This document shows, piece after piece, positions 57,264 through 64,000 of a DNA stretch of 64,000 nucleotides. The notes under the pieces are model-generated. The model did no database searches. It was given only the letters and a program-made list of their open reading frames with translations, and had not been told where the DNA came from. This DNA comes from Sphingomonas kyeonggiensis (lineage in GTDB: Bacteria > Pseudomonadota > Alphaproteobacteria > Sphingomonadales > Sphingomonadaceae): contig NZ_JACIEH010000003.1 in NCBI RefSeq assembly GCF_014196745.1, forward strand, positions 1-64,000. Direction: 5' to 3'. The position numbers and the translations under genes are program-made. Positions within the stretch are counted from its first letter, which is position 1. Each line of letters opens with the position of its first letter.

Positions 57264-58381
57264 CCGAGCAGCCTCTCGTTCACCACCTTGCCGCCCTGGG
57301 TCAGGCGGATGGCGTTGCCGATCTCCTCGTCGAGAACCGGCTTGCCCTGCTCCTTGTCCCAGAAGGCGGAGAGGAAGTTGAACAGGTTGCGGGCGAACAG
57401 GGCCGAGCTGTCGGCGGCGAGGCGCGAGGGCACGTTCTTGTGCCCGACGATCTTCACCCCGTGCTTCACGACGATCTCGCCGGCGACCGCACCTTCGACA
57501 TTGCCGCCCGCCTCGACCGCGAGGTCGACGATCACGCTGCCCGGCTTCATCGTGGAGATCTGCGCGTCGCTGATCAGGCGCGGTGCAGGCCGCCCCGGGA
57601 TCAGCGCGGTGGTGATCACGATGTCCTGCTTGGCGATGTGCGAGGAGACGAGCTCGGCCTGGGCGGCCTTGTACTCGTCGCTCATCTCGGTGGCATAGCC
57701 GCCGGTGCCTTCGCCTTCGATGCCCTTCACCGCCTCGACGAAGATCGGCTTGGCGCCGAGCGACAGGATCTGTTCCTTGGTCGCCGCGCGCACATCGGTC
57801 GCCGAAACCTGGGCACCGAGGCGCCGCGCGGTGGCGATCGCCTGCAGCCCCGCCACGCCCACGCCCATCACGAAGACCTTGGCCGCGGAGACCGTGCCCG
57901 CCGCGGTCATCATCATCGGGAAGGCGCGGCCATATTCGGCCGCCGCGTCGAGTACCGCCTTGTAGCCGGACAGGTTCGACTGGGACGAGAGAATGTCCAT
58001 CGACTGCGCGCGCGTGATTCGCGGCATGAACTCCATCGCCAGCGCCTCGAACCCGGCCGAGGCATAGGCATCGACCCGGGCACGCTCACCGAAAGGGTTG
58101 AGCCCCGCGACGACCCAGGCCCCCGCCTTGGCGCCAGCCAGATTTGCCGGATCGGGACCCTGCACGCCGAGCACGATGTCCGCATCCTTGAGGACCGCGG
58201 CCCGCGCGCCGACACTGGCGCCGGCATCGGCATAGGCCTGGTCGGCGATCGTGGCATCGGTGCCCGCCCCCGCCTCTACCGACACCTGCGCGCCGAGGCC
58301 GACGAACTTCTTCACCGTTTCCGGAGTCGCGGAGACGCGCCGCTCGCCGGCGGCGGCCTCCTTCAATACCGCGATCTTCAC
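57260..58381 (-). CDS. pntAA: NAD(P) transhydrogenase subunit alpha, soluble part
   Basis: 373 residues from the GTG at 58381, which overlaps the stop of the small gene before it and gives the family start KIAVLKEAAAGERRVSATPE. NAD-binding dI domain: MPRITRAQSMDILSSQSNLS, GYKAVLDAA, VMGVGVAGLQAIATARRLGA (GxGxxG fold), VSATDVRAATKEQI, IITTALIPGR-type VITTALIPGRPAPRLIS, and SVIVDLAVEAGGNVE. It supplies NADH to the transhydrogenase. It ends at an inserted gene rather than at pntAB. Confidence 0.94.
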   Translation of the reverse strand: MKIAVLKEAAAGERRVSATPETVKKFVGLGAQVSVEAGAGTDATIADQAYADAGASVGARAAVLKDADIVLGVQGPDPANLAGAKAGAWVVAGLNPFGERARVDAYASAGFEALAMEFMPRITRAQSMDILSSQSNLSGYKAVLDAAAEYGRAFPMMMTAAGTVSAAKVFVMGVGVAGLQAIATARRLGAQVSATDVRAATKEQILSLGAKPIFVEAVKGIEGEGTGGYATEMSDEYKAAQAELVSSHIAKQDIVITTALIPGRPAPRLISDAQISTMKPGSVIVDLAVEAGGNVEGAVAGEIVVKHGVKIVGHKNVPSRLAADSSALFARNLFNFLSAFWDKEQGKPVLDEEIGNAIRLTQGGKVVNERLLG

Positions 58382-58518
58382 TTGGCGGAGATCAGGAAGA
58401 CGACGAGGGCCGCGACCAGAGCCACGCCCACCGTGCCCCAGGTCATCATCGCCTTGAAACCGTTCCACGTCTGCTCATGTGCCTTGAGCTGCGCGGCATT
58501 GTCACCGGTGTCAGCCAT
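58378..58518 (-). CDS. aa3-type cytochrome c oxidase subunit IV-like microprotein
   Basis: 46 residues, too short for most gene finders: MADTGDNAAQLKAHEQTWNG, then FKAMMTWGTVGVALVAALVV and FLISAK. The AHEQTWNGFK motif followed by one membrane helix is the bacterial aa3-oxidase subunit IV (COX4 of alphaproteobacteria) pattern. Its stop TGA overlaps the pntAA GTG, so the two are coupled, and a GGGGAGAGAC site precedes its ATG. Placement upstream of pntAA is common in sphingomonads. It probably packs against a membrane respiratory complex. Confidence 0.82.
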   Translation of the reverse strand: MADTGDNAAQLKAHEQTWNGFKAMMTWGTVGVALVAALVVFLISAK

Positions 58519-58668
58519 TCGTCTCTCCCCTGAAACTTTGTGAAGGGATGTTAGCTCCCCGCGCGCAGTCCCTCAACCCCGGTGCGACTTCGGCAAGCTT
58601 AAGCCCGCCTTTACCCATCTGCTTTAAGACGGACGACCTGAAACGGGACATTGGGGACACAAAGAGCG

Positions 58669-60096
58669 ATGACGCGCAACGGCCAGCGCCTCCTGATGCT
58701 GATCGACGACGAGCCGGCACAACGCCGCCTCGTCGCGGCCATCGCCGCACGCCGCGGCTGGCGCACCATCTTCGCGAGCGAGGCCGAGACCGGCATCGCC
58801 ACGCTGGGCACACCCGACGGAATGGCGCTCGACGCGATCCTGCTCGACCATAGCTCGCCCGACGCCGATGCAGCGGGCCTGATCGCCGAGTTGCGCACCC
58901 GCCGGCCGCAACTGCCCATCCTGATGCTCACCGCCAACGGATCGGTCGCCAATGCGGTGAACGCGATGCGTGCCGGCGCGACCGACTTCCTGGTGAAGCC
59001 GCTCGCCGCCGAGCGCCTGCTCGCCGCGCTCGAGGCCGCCGTGGGCGGCAAGACCGCGGGCGAGCTGCGCCCGCTTACCGAGAAGCTCTCCGCCCCGCTC
59101 GCCTTCGACGAGATCGTCGGCAGCGCGCCGCAGTTCCGCGCCGCCCTCGCCATTGCCGCCAAGGCCGCCCGCGCCCGTGTCCCCGTCCTGATCGAAGGCG
59201 AGAGTGGCGTGGGCAAGGAAGTGGTCGCCGAGGCGATCCACGCCGCTTCGCCGCGCAGCAAGAAGGACATGGTCTGCGTCAATTGCGGCGCGATCCCCGC
59301 CAACCTGGTCGAAAGCGAGCTGTTCGGCCACGAGAAGGGCGCTTTCACCGGCGCCTTCGAACGCAAGATCGGCCGATTCGCCGAAGCCGATGGCGGCACC
59401 TTGTTCCTCGACGAAGTCGGCGAGATGCCGCTCGATGCGCAGGTGAAGCTGCTGCGCGTGCTCCAGTCAGGTGAGATCCAGCCGCTCGGCGCGCGCCATG
59501 CCCGTGAAGTCGACGTCCGCGTGATCGCCGCGACCAACAAGACGCTGCAGGCCGAAGTCGAAGCCGGGCGCTTCCGCGAGGACCTCTATTACCGGCTCAA
59601 CGTCGTCCAGGTGACGATCCCGCCGCTTCGGGAACGCACCGGCGACATCCCGGCGCTCGCCCGGCACCTGCTCGCGCGGATCGCCGAGCAGCCGGGTCTG
59701 CGCGAGCTGGGCATCACCGACGACGCGCTGCAGCTGCTCGGCTCCTATGACTGGCCGGGCAATGTCCGGCAGCTCCAGAACGCGCTGTTCCGGGCCGCGG
59801 TGCTCTGCGACGGTGACGGGCTGACCCGTCTCGACTTCCCGCAGATCGCCCAGCTCGCCGCCGGCCGCCCGGCGGGCAATGGCCAGCAGGCGCCGGGTGC
59901 GAACAATGCCGGCGTCACGCTGTTCCGGCCCGACGGCAACCTGCGCGCGCTGGACGAGATCGAGGCCGATGTGATCCGCCTCGCCATCGGCCATTATCGC
60001 GGCCGGATGACCGAGGTTGCCCGGCGGCTGGGGATCGGCCGCTCGACACTCTACCGCAAGCTCGGCGAGCTGGGGATCGACCAGACCGCCGCCTGA
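58669..60096 (+). CDS. Sigma-54-dependent response regulator
   Basis: 475 residues from the ATG at 58669. Receiver domain 7-120: D13-D14 acidic pair, phospho-acceptor D60 (AILLDHSSPDA), T88 and K110 (FLVKPL). AAA+ domain 145-385: GESGVGKE (177-184), GAFTGA (224-229, the sigma-54 contact loop), GGTLFLDEVGEM, and the arginine fingers in REDLYYRLNVV. C-terminal Fis-type helix-turn-helix (VARRLGIGRSTLYRKLGELG). It activates sigma-54 promoters when phosphorylated. No histidine kinase is adjacent, so the partner is elsewhere. Confidence 0.93.
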   Translation: MTRNGQRLLMLIDDEPAQRRLVAAIAARRGWRTIFASEAETGIATLGTPDGMALDAILLDHSSPDADAAGLIAELRTRRPQLPILMLTANGSVANAVNAMRAGATDFLVKPLAAERLLAALEAAVGGKTAGELRPLTEKLSAPLAFDEIVGSAPQFRAALAIAAKAARARVPVLIEGESGVGKEVVAEAIHAASPRSKKDMVCVNCGAIPANLVESELFGHEKGAFTGAFERKIGRFAEADGGTLFLDEVGEMPLDAQVKLLRVLQSGEIQPLGARHAREVDVRVIAATNKTLQAEVEAGRFREDLYYRLNVVQVTIPPLRERTGDIPALARHLLARIAEQPGLRELGITDDALQLLGSYDWPGNVRQLQNALFRAAVLCDGDGLTRLDFPQIAQLAAGRPAGNGQQAPGANNAGVTLFRPDGNLRALDEIEADVIRLAIGHYRGRMTEVARRLGIGRSTLYRKLGELGIDQTAA

Positions 60097-60112
60097 GCCT
60101 AGCCTTCGCCCC

Positions 60113-60793
60113 ATGCTGGGCGAGGCACTCCTGTTGCTCGAACGCGCCGCCGAACCGGGCGTGGCCGAAGGCATGGCGCGATTCGGCATCGCCACTGCCG
60201 ACCGGGTGATCGGTATCAAGGTCGGCACGATACGCGGCATCGCCAAAGGCCTGGGCCGCGACCACGCGCTGGCCGAAGCGCTTTGGGATGCCGGGGTGTA
60301 CGAAGCGCGGCTGCTCGCCTGTTTCGTCGGCGAACCCAGGCGGATCACCGCCGAGGGGATGGACCGCTGGGCCGCGGCATTCGACAATTGGGCAGTCTGC
60401 GACACCGCCTGTTTCGACCTGTTCGACAAGAGCCCGCTCGCCTGGGATGCGGTCCACCGCTGGGCCGGGGACGAACGTGAGTTCGTGCGCCGCGCCGCTT
60501 TCGCGTTGCTCGCCGGACTGGCGCTGCATGCGAAGAAACTCCCCGATGCGCCGTTCTTCGAGGCGCTGCCGCTGATCGAGACCGCAGCGATCGACGAGCG
60601 CAACTTCGTCAAGAAGGGCGTGAGCTGGGCACTGCGCGGGATCGGCATGCGCAATCCCGTGCTGCATGCCGCGGCCAGCGAAATGGCCGATCGGCTCGTC
60701 GCCTCCCCCGCCCCCGCCGCCCGCTGGATCGGGCGGGACGCGGCGCGCGACCTCGCCCGGCCGGCGGCACGGCGCAGGGCCGGCCTCGGCTAG
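60113..60793 (+). CDS. DNA alkylation repair (AlkD-like HEAT repeat) protein
   Basis: 226 residues from the ATG at 60113. HEAT-like helical repeats with the AlkD pattern: RFGIATADRVIGIKVGTIRG, LAEALWDAGVYEARLLACFV, WDNWAVCDTACFDLF-type FDNWAVCDTACFDLF, WAGDEREFVRRAAFALLAGL and DERNFVKKGVSWALRGIGMR. AlkD-type enzymes excise alkylated bases. It is probably cotranscribed with the sigma-54 regulator (16 bases apart) and overlaps the convergent membrane gene by 4 bases. Confidence 0.84.
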   Translation: MLGEALLLLERAAEPGVAEGMARFGIATADRVIGIKVGTIRGIAKGLGRDHALAEALWDAGVYEARLLACFVGEPRRITAEGMDRWAAAFDNWAVCDTACFDLFDKSPLAWDAVHRWAGDEREFVRRAAFALLAGLALHAKKLPDAPFFEALPLIETAAIDERNFVKKGVSWALRGIGMRNPVLHAAASEMADRLVASPAPAARWIGRDAARDLARPAARRRAGLG

Positions 60794-61314
60794 ACCATCA
60801 GCCATTGCCAAAGCAGCCGGCCGGGCAGGAAGGCGAACATGCCCGGTAGCAGCAGCGCCAGCGCATAGAGCCGCCACATATTGACCTTGTGCGCGGCAAT
60901 CTGGCCCGCCCGGGCCTGGCGGATGGCGCGGTAGAGCGTGAAGAACACGATCGGCACGAACAGGTGCAACCAGCTGAACTGGCCGTGGTTGAGGTGGCGG
61001 ATGAACAGCGCCGACCCCGCCCCGGTGACCATCAGTGCCGCCCAGATCCGGCCGAGCATACGGTGGGTCGCATCGCCCTTGCGGGACAGCAGCACCCACA
61101 GGCCGAGCGGGATCGCCGGCAGCACCGTGGCCAGGTGGACGGCGATCGCGACCTGGCGAATCTCATAGGTCGCCGGCGTCAGGCCGAGCAGCACCCGCGC
61201 CACCGCATAGCCGGTCGCTCCCGTCAGCGCCCCCGCCGCGACGAACATGATCCCCTTGGCGACCCGCGACAGATCGATCGCCGCCGCTTCCCGAACAACT
61301 GCATGACTGGCCAT
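60790..61314 (-). CDS. DUF2306-like membrane protein
   Basis: 174 residues from the ATG at 61314. Five hydrophobic helices with a conserved HLATVLPAIPLGLWVLL, GDATHRMLGRIWAALMVTGA and LFIRHLNHGQFSWLHLFVP. The histidines at helix ends (HLATV, THR, RHLNHG, WLHLF) recall haem- or quinone-binding membrane proteins. Divergent from the LytTR regulator with 158 bases between starts, a recurrent pairing suggesting regulation by it. Function unknown. Confidence 0.73.
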   Translation of the reverse strand: MASHAVVREAAAIDLSRVAKGIMFVAAGALTGATGYAVARVLLGLTPATYEIRQVAIAVHLATVLPAIPLGLWVLLSRKGDATHRMLGRIWAALMVTGAGSALFIRHLNHGQFSWLHLFVPIVFFTLYRAIRQARAGQIAAHKVNMWRLYALALLLPGMFAFLPGRLLWQWLMV

Positions 61315-61472
61315 TGCTTGCCTCCCGACGCTATTGGCGAGGTCAGGATGGCGCCGGGCCGATCCGCCGCAATCGCGGCTGCGTGGCCGGGCCGATTGCT
61401 GCGTGGACGGACGGCGGCGCGCTGGGCGCTGCCATTTGGCGAAGCGCGAACGGGACGGGGGAAGACGGACGC

Positions 61473-62237
61473 GTGAACGGTGCACGGCGAATCCTGATCG
61501 ACTGCGCGATCATCTTCGGCGTGGGGCTGGTGCTGGCGCTGGTCGGCCCGTTCGGCAGCTTCGCCGCGCCGTTCGAGCTGCGGCTGCTCTACTGGCTGGC
61601 GATGAGCTATGCCGGCTATTTCCTCTATTTCCCGGCGATGCGCGGCATGAGCGCCCTCGCCCCGCGGCTCCAGCTCCCCGAGCCGGCACTATGGGCCGCC
61701 GCGTGCCTGGTCGTCACCCTGCCGATGAGCGCGGTGGTGTGGACCGCCAACTTCGTCTGGCATCCGCCCCGCTGGCCGACCCTGGAACAGGCCCTCGCCC
61801 ATTATTGCAACGTGCTGATCATGGGGGCGCTGGTCTGCGCGCTGTTCTGGTTCGCCCGGCAGCGCCATCGGCCGCGGGACGAAGCGGTGGCCGGGCCGGT
61901 CACCGAACCGGCAATGGAGCCCAGCATGCCGCGGCTGGCCCACCGCCTGCCCCCACACCTCCGCGCCGCGCCGATCGCGCTGGAGATGGAGGACCATTAT
62001 GTCCGCGTGCACACCGCGCAGGGATCCACCCTGCTGCTGATGCGGATGCGCGACGCGGTGGCCGAGCTCGACGGACTGCCCGGCGCGCTGGTCCACCGCA
62101 GCTGGTGGGTCGCCCGCGACGCCGTGCAGGGCGTGCGCCGCGAAGGGCGCAATGTCCGCCTGCAGCTCGCCGGCGGGATCGAGGCGCCGGTCGCCCGTGC
62201 CCAGGCACCCGGACTGGAGGCGGAGGGCTGGTTCTAG
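61473..62237 (+). CDS. Membrane-bound LytTR-type transcriptional regulator
   Basis: 254 residues from the GTG at 61473. Four membrane helices (about 8-26, 37-54, 70-90, 107-125) act as a sensor. A linker leads to a LytTR DNA-binding domain at 150-250: PIALEMEDHYVRVHTAQGST, LLMRMRDAVAELDGLPGALV, HRSWWVARDAVQGVRREGRN and VRLQLAGGIEAPVARA. One-component regulator without a receiver. It probably controls the divergent DUF2306-like gene and itself. Confidence 0.87.
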   Translation: MNGARRILIDCAIIFGVGLVLALVGPFGSFAAPFELRLLYWLAMSYAGYFLYFPAMRGMSALAPRLQLPEPALWAAACLVVTLPMSAVVWTANFVWHPPRWPTLEQALAHYCNVLIMGALVCALFWFARQRHRPRDEAVAGPVTEPAMEPSMPRLAHRLPPHLRAAPIALEMEDHYVRVHTAQGSTLLLMRMRDAVAELDGLPGALVHRSWWVARDAVQGVRREGRNVRLQLAGGIEAPVARAQAPGLEAEGWF

Positions 62238-62359
62238 GCCTCCGGCACCGCGACGGCGGCCGTCTCGCGGGTAGCTATTTCCCGATGGTTTCAAAGAGCG
62301 GCCGGCACGAGGACCAGCCGCCCGAGACCACCAGACGAAATCCTACATTGCAAGCACGC

Positions 62360-62791
62360 TCAGCGGACCGCGACCAGCTTGGCGCTGGACAGATGCCAGC
62401 GCGTATCGGCGCGGTTGGCGCTCACGCCGGGCACCACGCGGTGGAGCGTGTACGACCCGCGGAAATGCTGGCGCCTGCCGTTCTTGAGCGTGGCATAGAC
62501 ATCGACCGGCACGGTGATCCAGCGCTGGCTCATCCCGGCATCCTCGCGCCCCGGATTGCGCGTCTCGACCCGGCTGTGCGCCGTCGACGCGAAGCCCTGG
62601 CGGAAGCTGGCGAAGCTCTTGCCACTCGCCTGGCCGCCCCGGTCCCACAGGCCATAGGCGGTGCGGAAATCGCCGCGCTCGATCGCGGCATAATAGGCCT
62701 GGACCGTGTCGCGGGCATCCTGCGGGCCCGGCTCCTGGGCCAGCGCGGCGGTGGGAGCGGCAATCAGGGCAAGGGCGAAAGCGAGACGCAT
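62360..62791 (-). CDS. Small exported NTF2-like/DUF4864-type protein
   Basis: 143 residues with a signal peptide (1-18, ending ALAQ). The mature part has DARDTVQAYYAAIERGDFRT, AYGLWDRGGQASGKSFASFR and QGF, then strands ending WITVPVDVYATLKNGRRQHF and GSYTLHRV, which fit an NTF2-like cone fold. Function unknown. Located downstream of folP on the same strand (18 bases), possibly in one transcript. Confidence 0.68.
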   Translation of the reverse strand: MRLAFALALIAAPTAALAQEPGPQDARDTVQAYYAAIERGDFRTAYGLWDRGGQASGKSFASFRQGFASTAHSRVETRNPGREDAGMSQRWITVPVDVYATLKNGRRQHFRGSYTLHRVVPGVSANRADTRWHLSSAKLVAVR

Positions 62792-62809
62792 ATACTCTTC
62801 TCCGTTTCT

Positions 62810-63898
62810 CTAGCGGGCGACCAACGCCGAATCGCGCAGGCCCCGCCAGACCCTCAACGCCTGAACCGTGTCGAATACATCATGAACACGTATGAGTTGC
62901 GCCCCGGCATCGGCACCCTTGAGCGCGATGGCGAGACTGCCGCCCAGCCGCTGGTCGGCCGGCGCCTCGTTCGACAGCGCACCGATCATCCGCTTGCGGC
63001 TGGCGCCGAGCAGGATCGCGCAGCCCAGGCCATGGAACAGCGCCAGCCCGTTGATCAGCGCGAGATTGTCCTGGAGCGACTTGCCGAAGCCGATGCCCGG
63101 ATCGACCAGGATCTTCGACCGGTCGACCCCCGCGGCGACGACGTCCTCGACGCGCTTCTCGAGCCAGTCGTACACGTCGAGCAGCACGTCGGCATAGCCA
63201 TCGCCGCCATGCGGGCCCTTTTGCGGCTCGGGCGAATGCATCAGCGCGACCGGGCAGCCGGCCTTGACCACCACGTCGAGCGCCTGGGGATCGTAGAGCA
63301 GCGCCGCGACGTCGTTGACCAAGTGCGCGCCCGCCTGGAGCGAAGCCGCCATCACCGCGGCGCGGCGGGTATCGACCGAGATCGCTGCGCCGCCGGCGGC
63401 GAGCTTGCGAATCACCGGTACGACGCGCTCGATCTCCTCGCCCTCCCAGACCTCGGCGGCACCCGGCCGGGTCGATTCGCCGCCAATATCGAGGATCGCC
63501 GCACCGGCCGCCGCCATGTCCACGCCCGCACTCGCCGCGGCATCGACATCCTCGCGAAGCGCGCGTGAATCGGAGAAGCTGTCGGGCGTGCGGTTGAGGA
63601 TCGCCATCACCTGGGGCTGATCGAGCCGGACGATACGCTCGCCCAGTTGCAGCGGCGCGCGGGGCGCAGTGATCCGCTGGAGGATCGCGGCGATGCGGGG
63701 ATCGTCGGGCAGATCGGCGACGGGGATCGTGCGCTGGAGGATGCGCTTGCCGCCCTCGCGCGCGATCAGCTCGAAAGCCGAGCACCAGCTGAGGCCACCG
63801 GCGAGCCGGACGACCTCGCCATCCCGGTCCACGGGCGAATCGGCGAGCTGGACAGGGCGGAGATAGAGCCGCGCGGACAGGGGGAGATCGAGGGTCAT
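62810..63898 (-). CDS. folP: Dihydropteroate synthase
   Basis: 362 residues. The core starts near residue 96: MAILNRTPDSFSDS (the family usually has LNVTPDSFSDGG), ILDIGGESTRPGA, ISVDTRRAAVM, LVNDVAALLYDP, DPGIGFGKSLQDNL, ILLGASRKRMIG and IRVHDV, covering pterin, pABA and phosphate contacts. The first 90 residues are an N-terminal extension seen in many sphingomonad and rhizobial FolP proteins. It joins pABA to the pterin for folate synthesis. The MHMQG-type motif here reads LMHSPEPQKG, a natural variation. The bases up to 64000 contain no gene I can support. Confidence 0.92.
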   Translation of the reverse strand: MTLDLPLSARLYLRPVQLADSPVDRDGEVVRLAGGLSWCSAFELIAREGGKRILQRTIPVADLPDDPRIAAILQRITAPRAPLQLGERIVRLDQPQVMAILNRTPDSFSDSRALREDVDAAASAGVDMAAAGAAILDIGGESTRPGAAEVWEGEEIERVVPVIRKLAAGGAAISVDTRRAAVMAASLQAGAHLVNDVAALLYDPQALDVVVKAGCPVALMHSPEPQKGPHGGDGYADVLLDVYDWLEKRVEDVVAAGVDRSKILVDPGIGFGKSLQDNLALINGLALFHGLGCAILLGASRKRMIGALSNEAPADQRLGGSLAIALKGADAGAQLIRVHDVFDTVQALRVWRGLRDSALVAR

Positions 63899-64000
63899 GC
63901 GCCGCGGAAAGTCACAAAAGTCACGACATCCACGCGCGCGAGGCTTCCCGTCCCATCGGACGGCCTGATGCGGAAAGTGCGGAGAGAGCGGCTGGCCATG

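Noticed and set aside
63899..64000. 34-codon minus-strand frame ending in ATGA at the folP start
   Set aside because: Short, no recognisable motif, and it runs into the window edge; insufficient support.

Overview
The window looks like chromosome of a high-GC alphaproteobacterium of the Sphingomonadales (Sphingomonas-like). Signs are two large TonB-dependent receptors (one with an ECF sigma/FecR pair), an EipA-type envelope protein, a Ros/MucR regulator, split PntAA/PntAB/PntB transhydrogenase, DUF2793 and DUF6456 proteins, and GTA-type terminase genes.

1-18,380 is accessory DNA. The start of an Rhs protein and a tiny YD-repeat protein are followed by an AlpA regulator and a conjugation/mobilisation backbone: ardC, an MNT-HEPN fusion, a secreted-type nuclease, mucR, traD and traC (leftward), a candidate oriT, and a MOBQ/Ti-type traA relaxase-helicase with a truncated DUF6118 gene. 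Cargo follows: a membrane-anchored coiled-coil protein, a 1313-residue protein that reads as nuclease-TPR-GreA/B C-terminal domain-PIN, an arsH remnant, and a roughly 1100-residue helicase with a C-terminal PD-(D/E)XK-like site. Both large cargo proteins look like anti-phage or anti-plasmid effectors.

18,384-28,095 is a TonB receptor locus (receptor, gamma-glutamyltransferase and M20 amidohydrolase in one overlapping operon, divergent from an ECF sigma/FecR pair), then a P4-type integrase abutting tRNA-Ser(GCU). The integrase and tRNA mark one end of an integrated element extending leftwards. I found no second copy of the tRNA 3' end in the window.

28,250-32,207 holds eipA and then a collapsed gene transfer agent cluster. 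The terminase genes are intact, but the portal gene is joined to the last third of a DUF2793 gene, so the capsid and tail genes are gone.

32,310-64,000 is mostly ordinary chromosome: ompA, ygfZ, a dihydroorotase-like gene, a dapF homologue, GST, membrane proteins, aldo-keto reductase/LysR, a tandem TetR regulator with MFS transporter, TonB receptor and PI-PLC-like phosphodiesterase, tRNA-Val, the pnt operon, a sigma-54 response regulator, a LytTR regulator and folP. Notable oddities are a foreign-looking membrane protein gene inserted between pntAA and pntAB, remnants of a sulfatase and of a heavy-metal RND pump, and a dihydroorotase-like enzyme lacking one metal-binding histidine.
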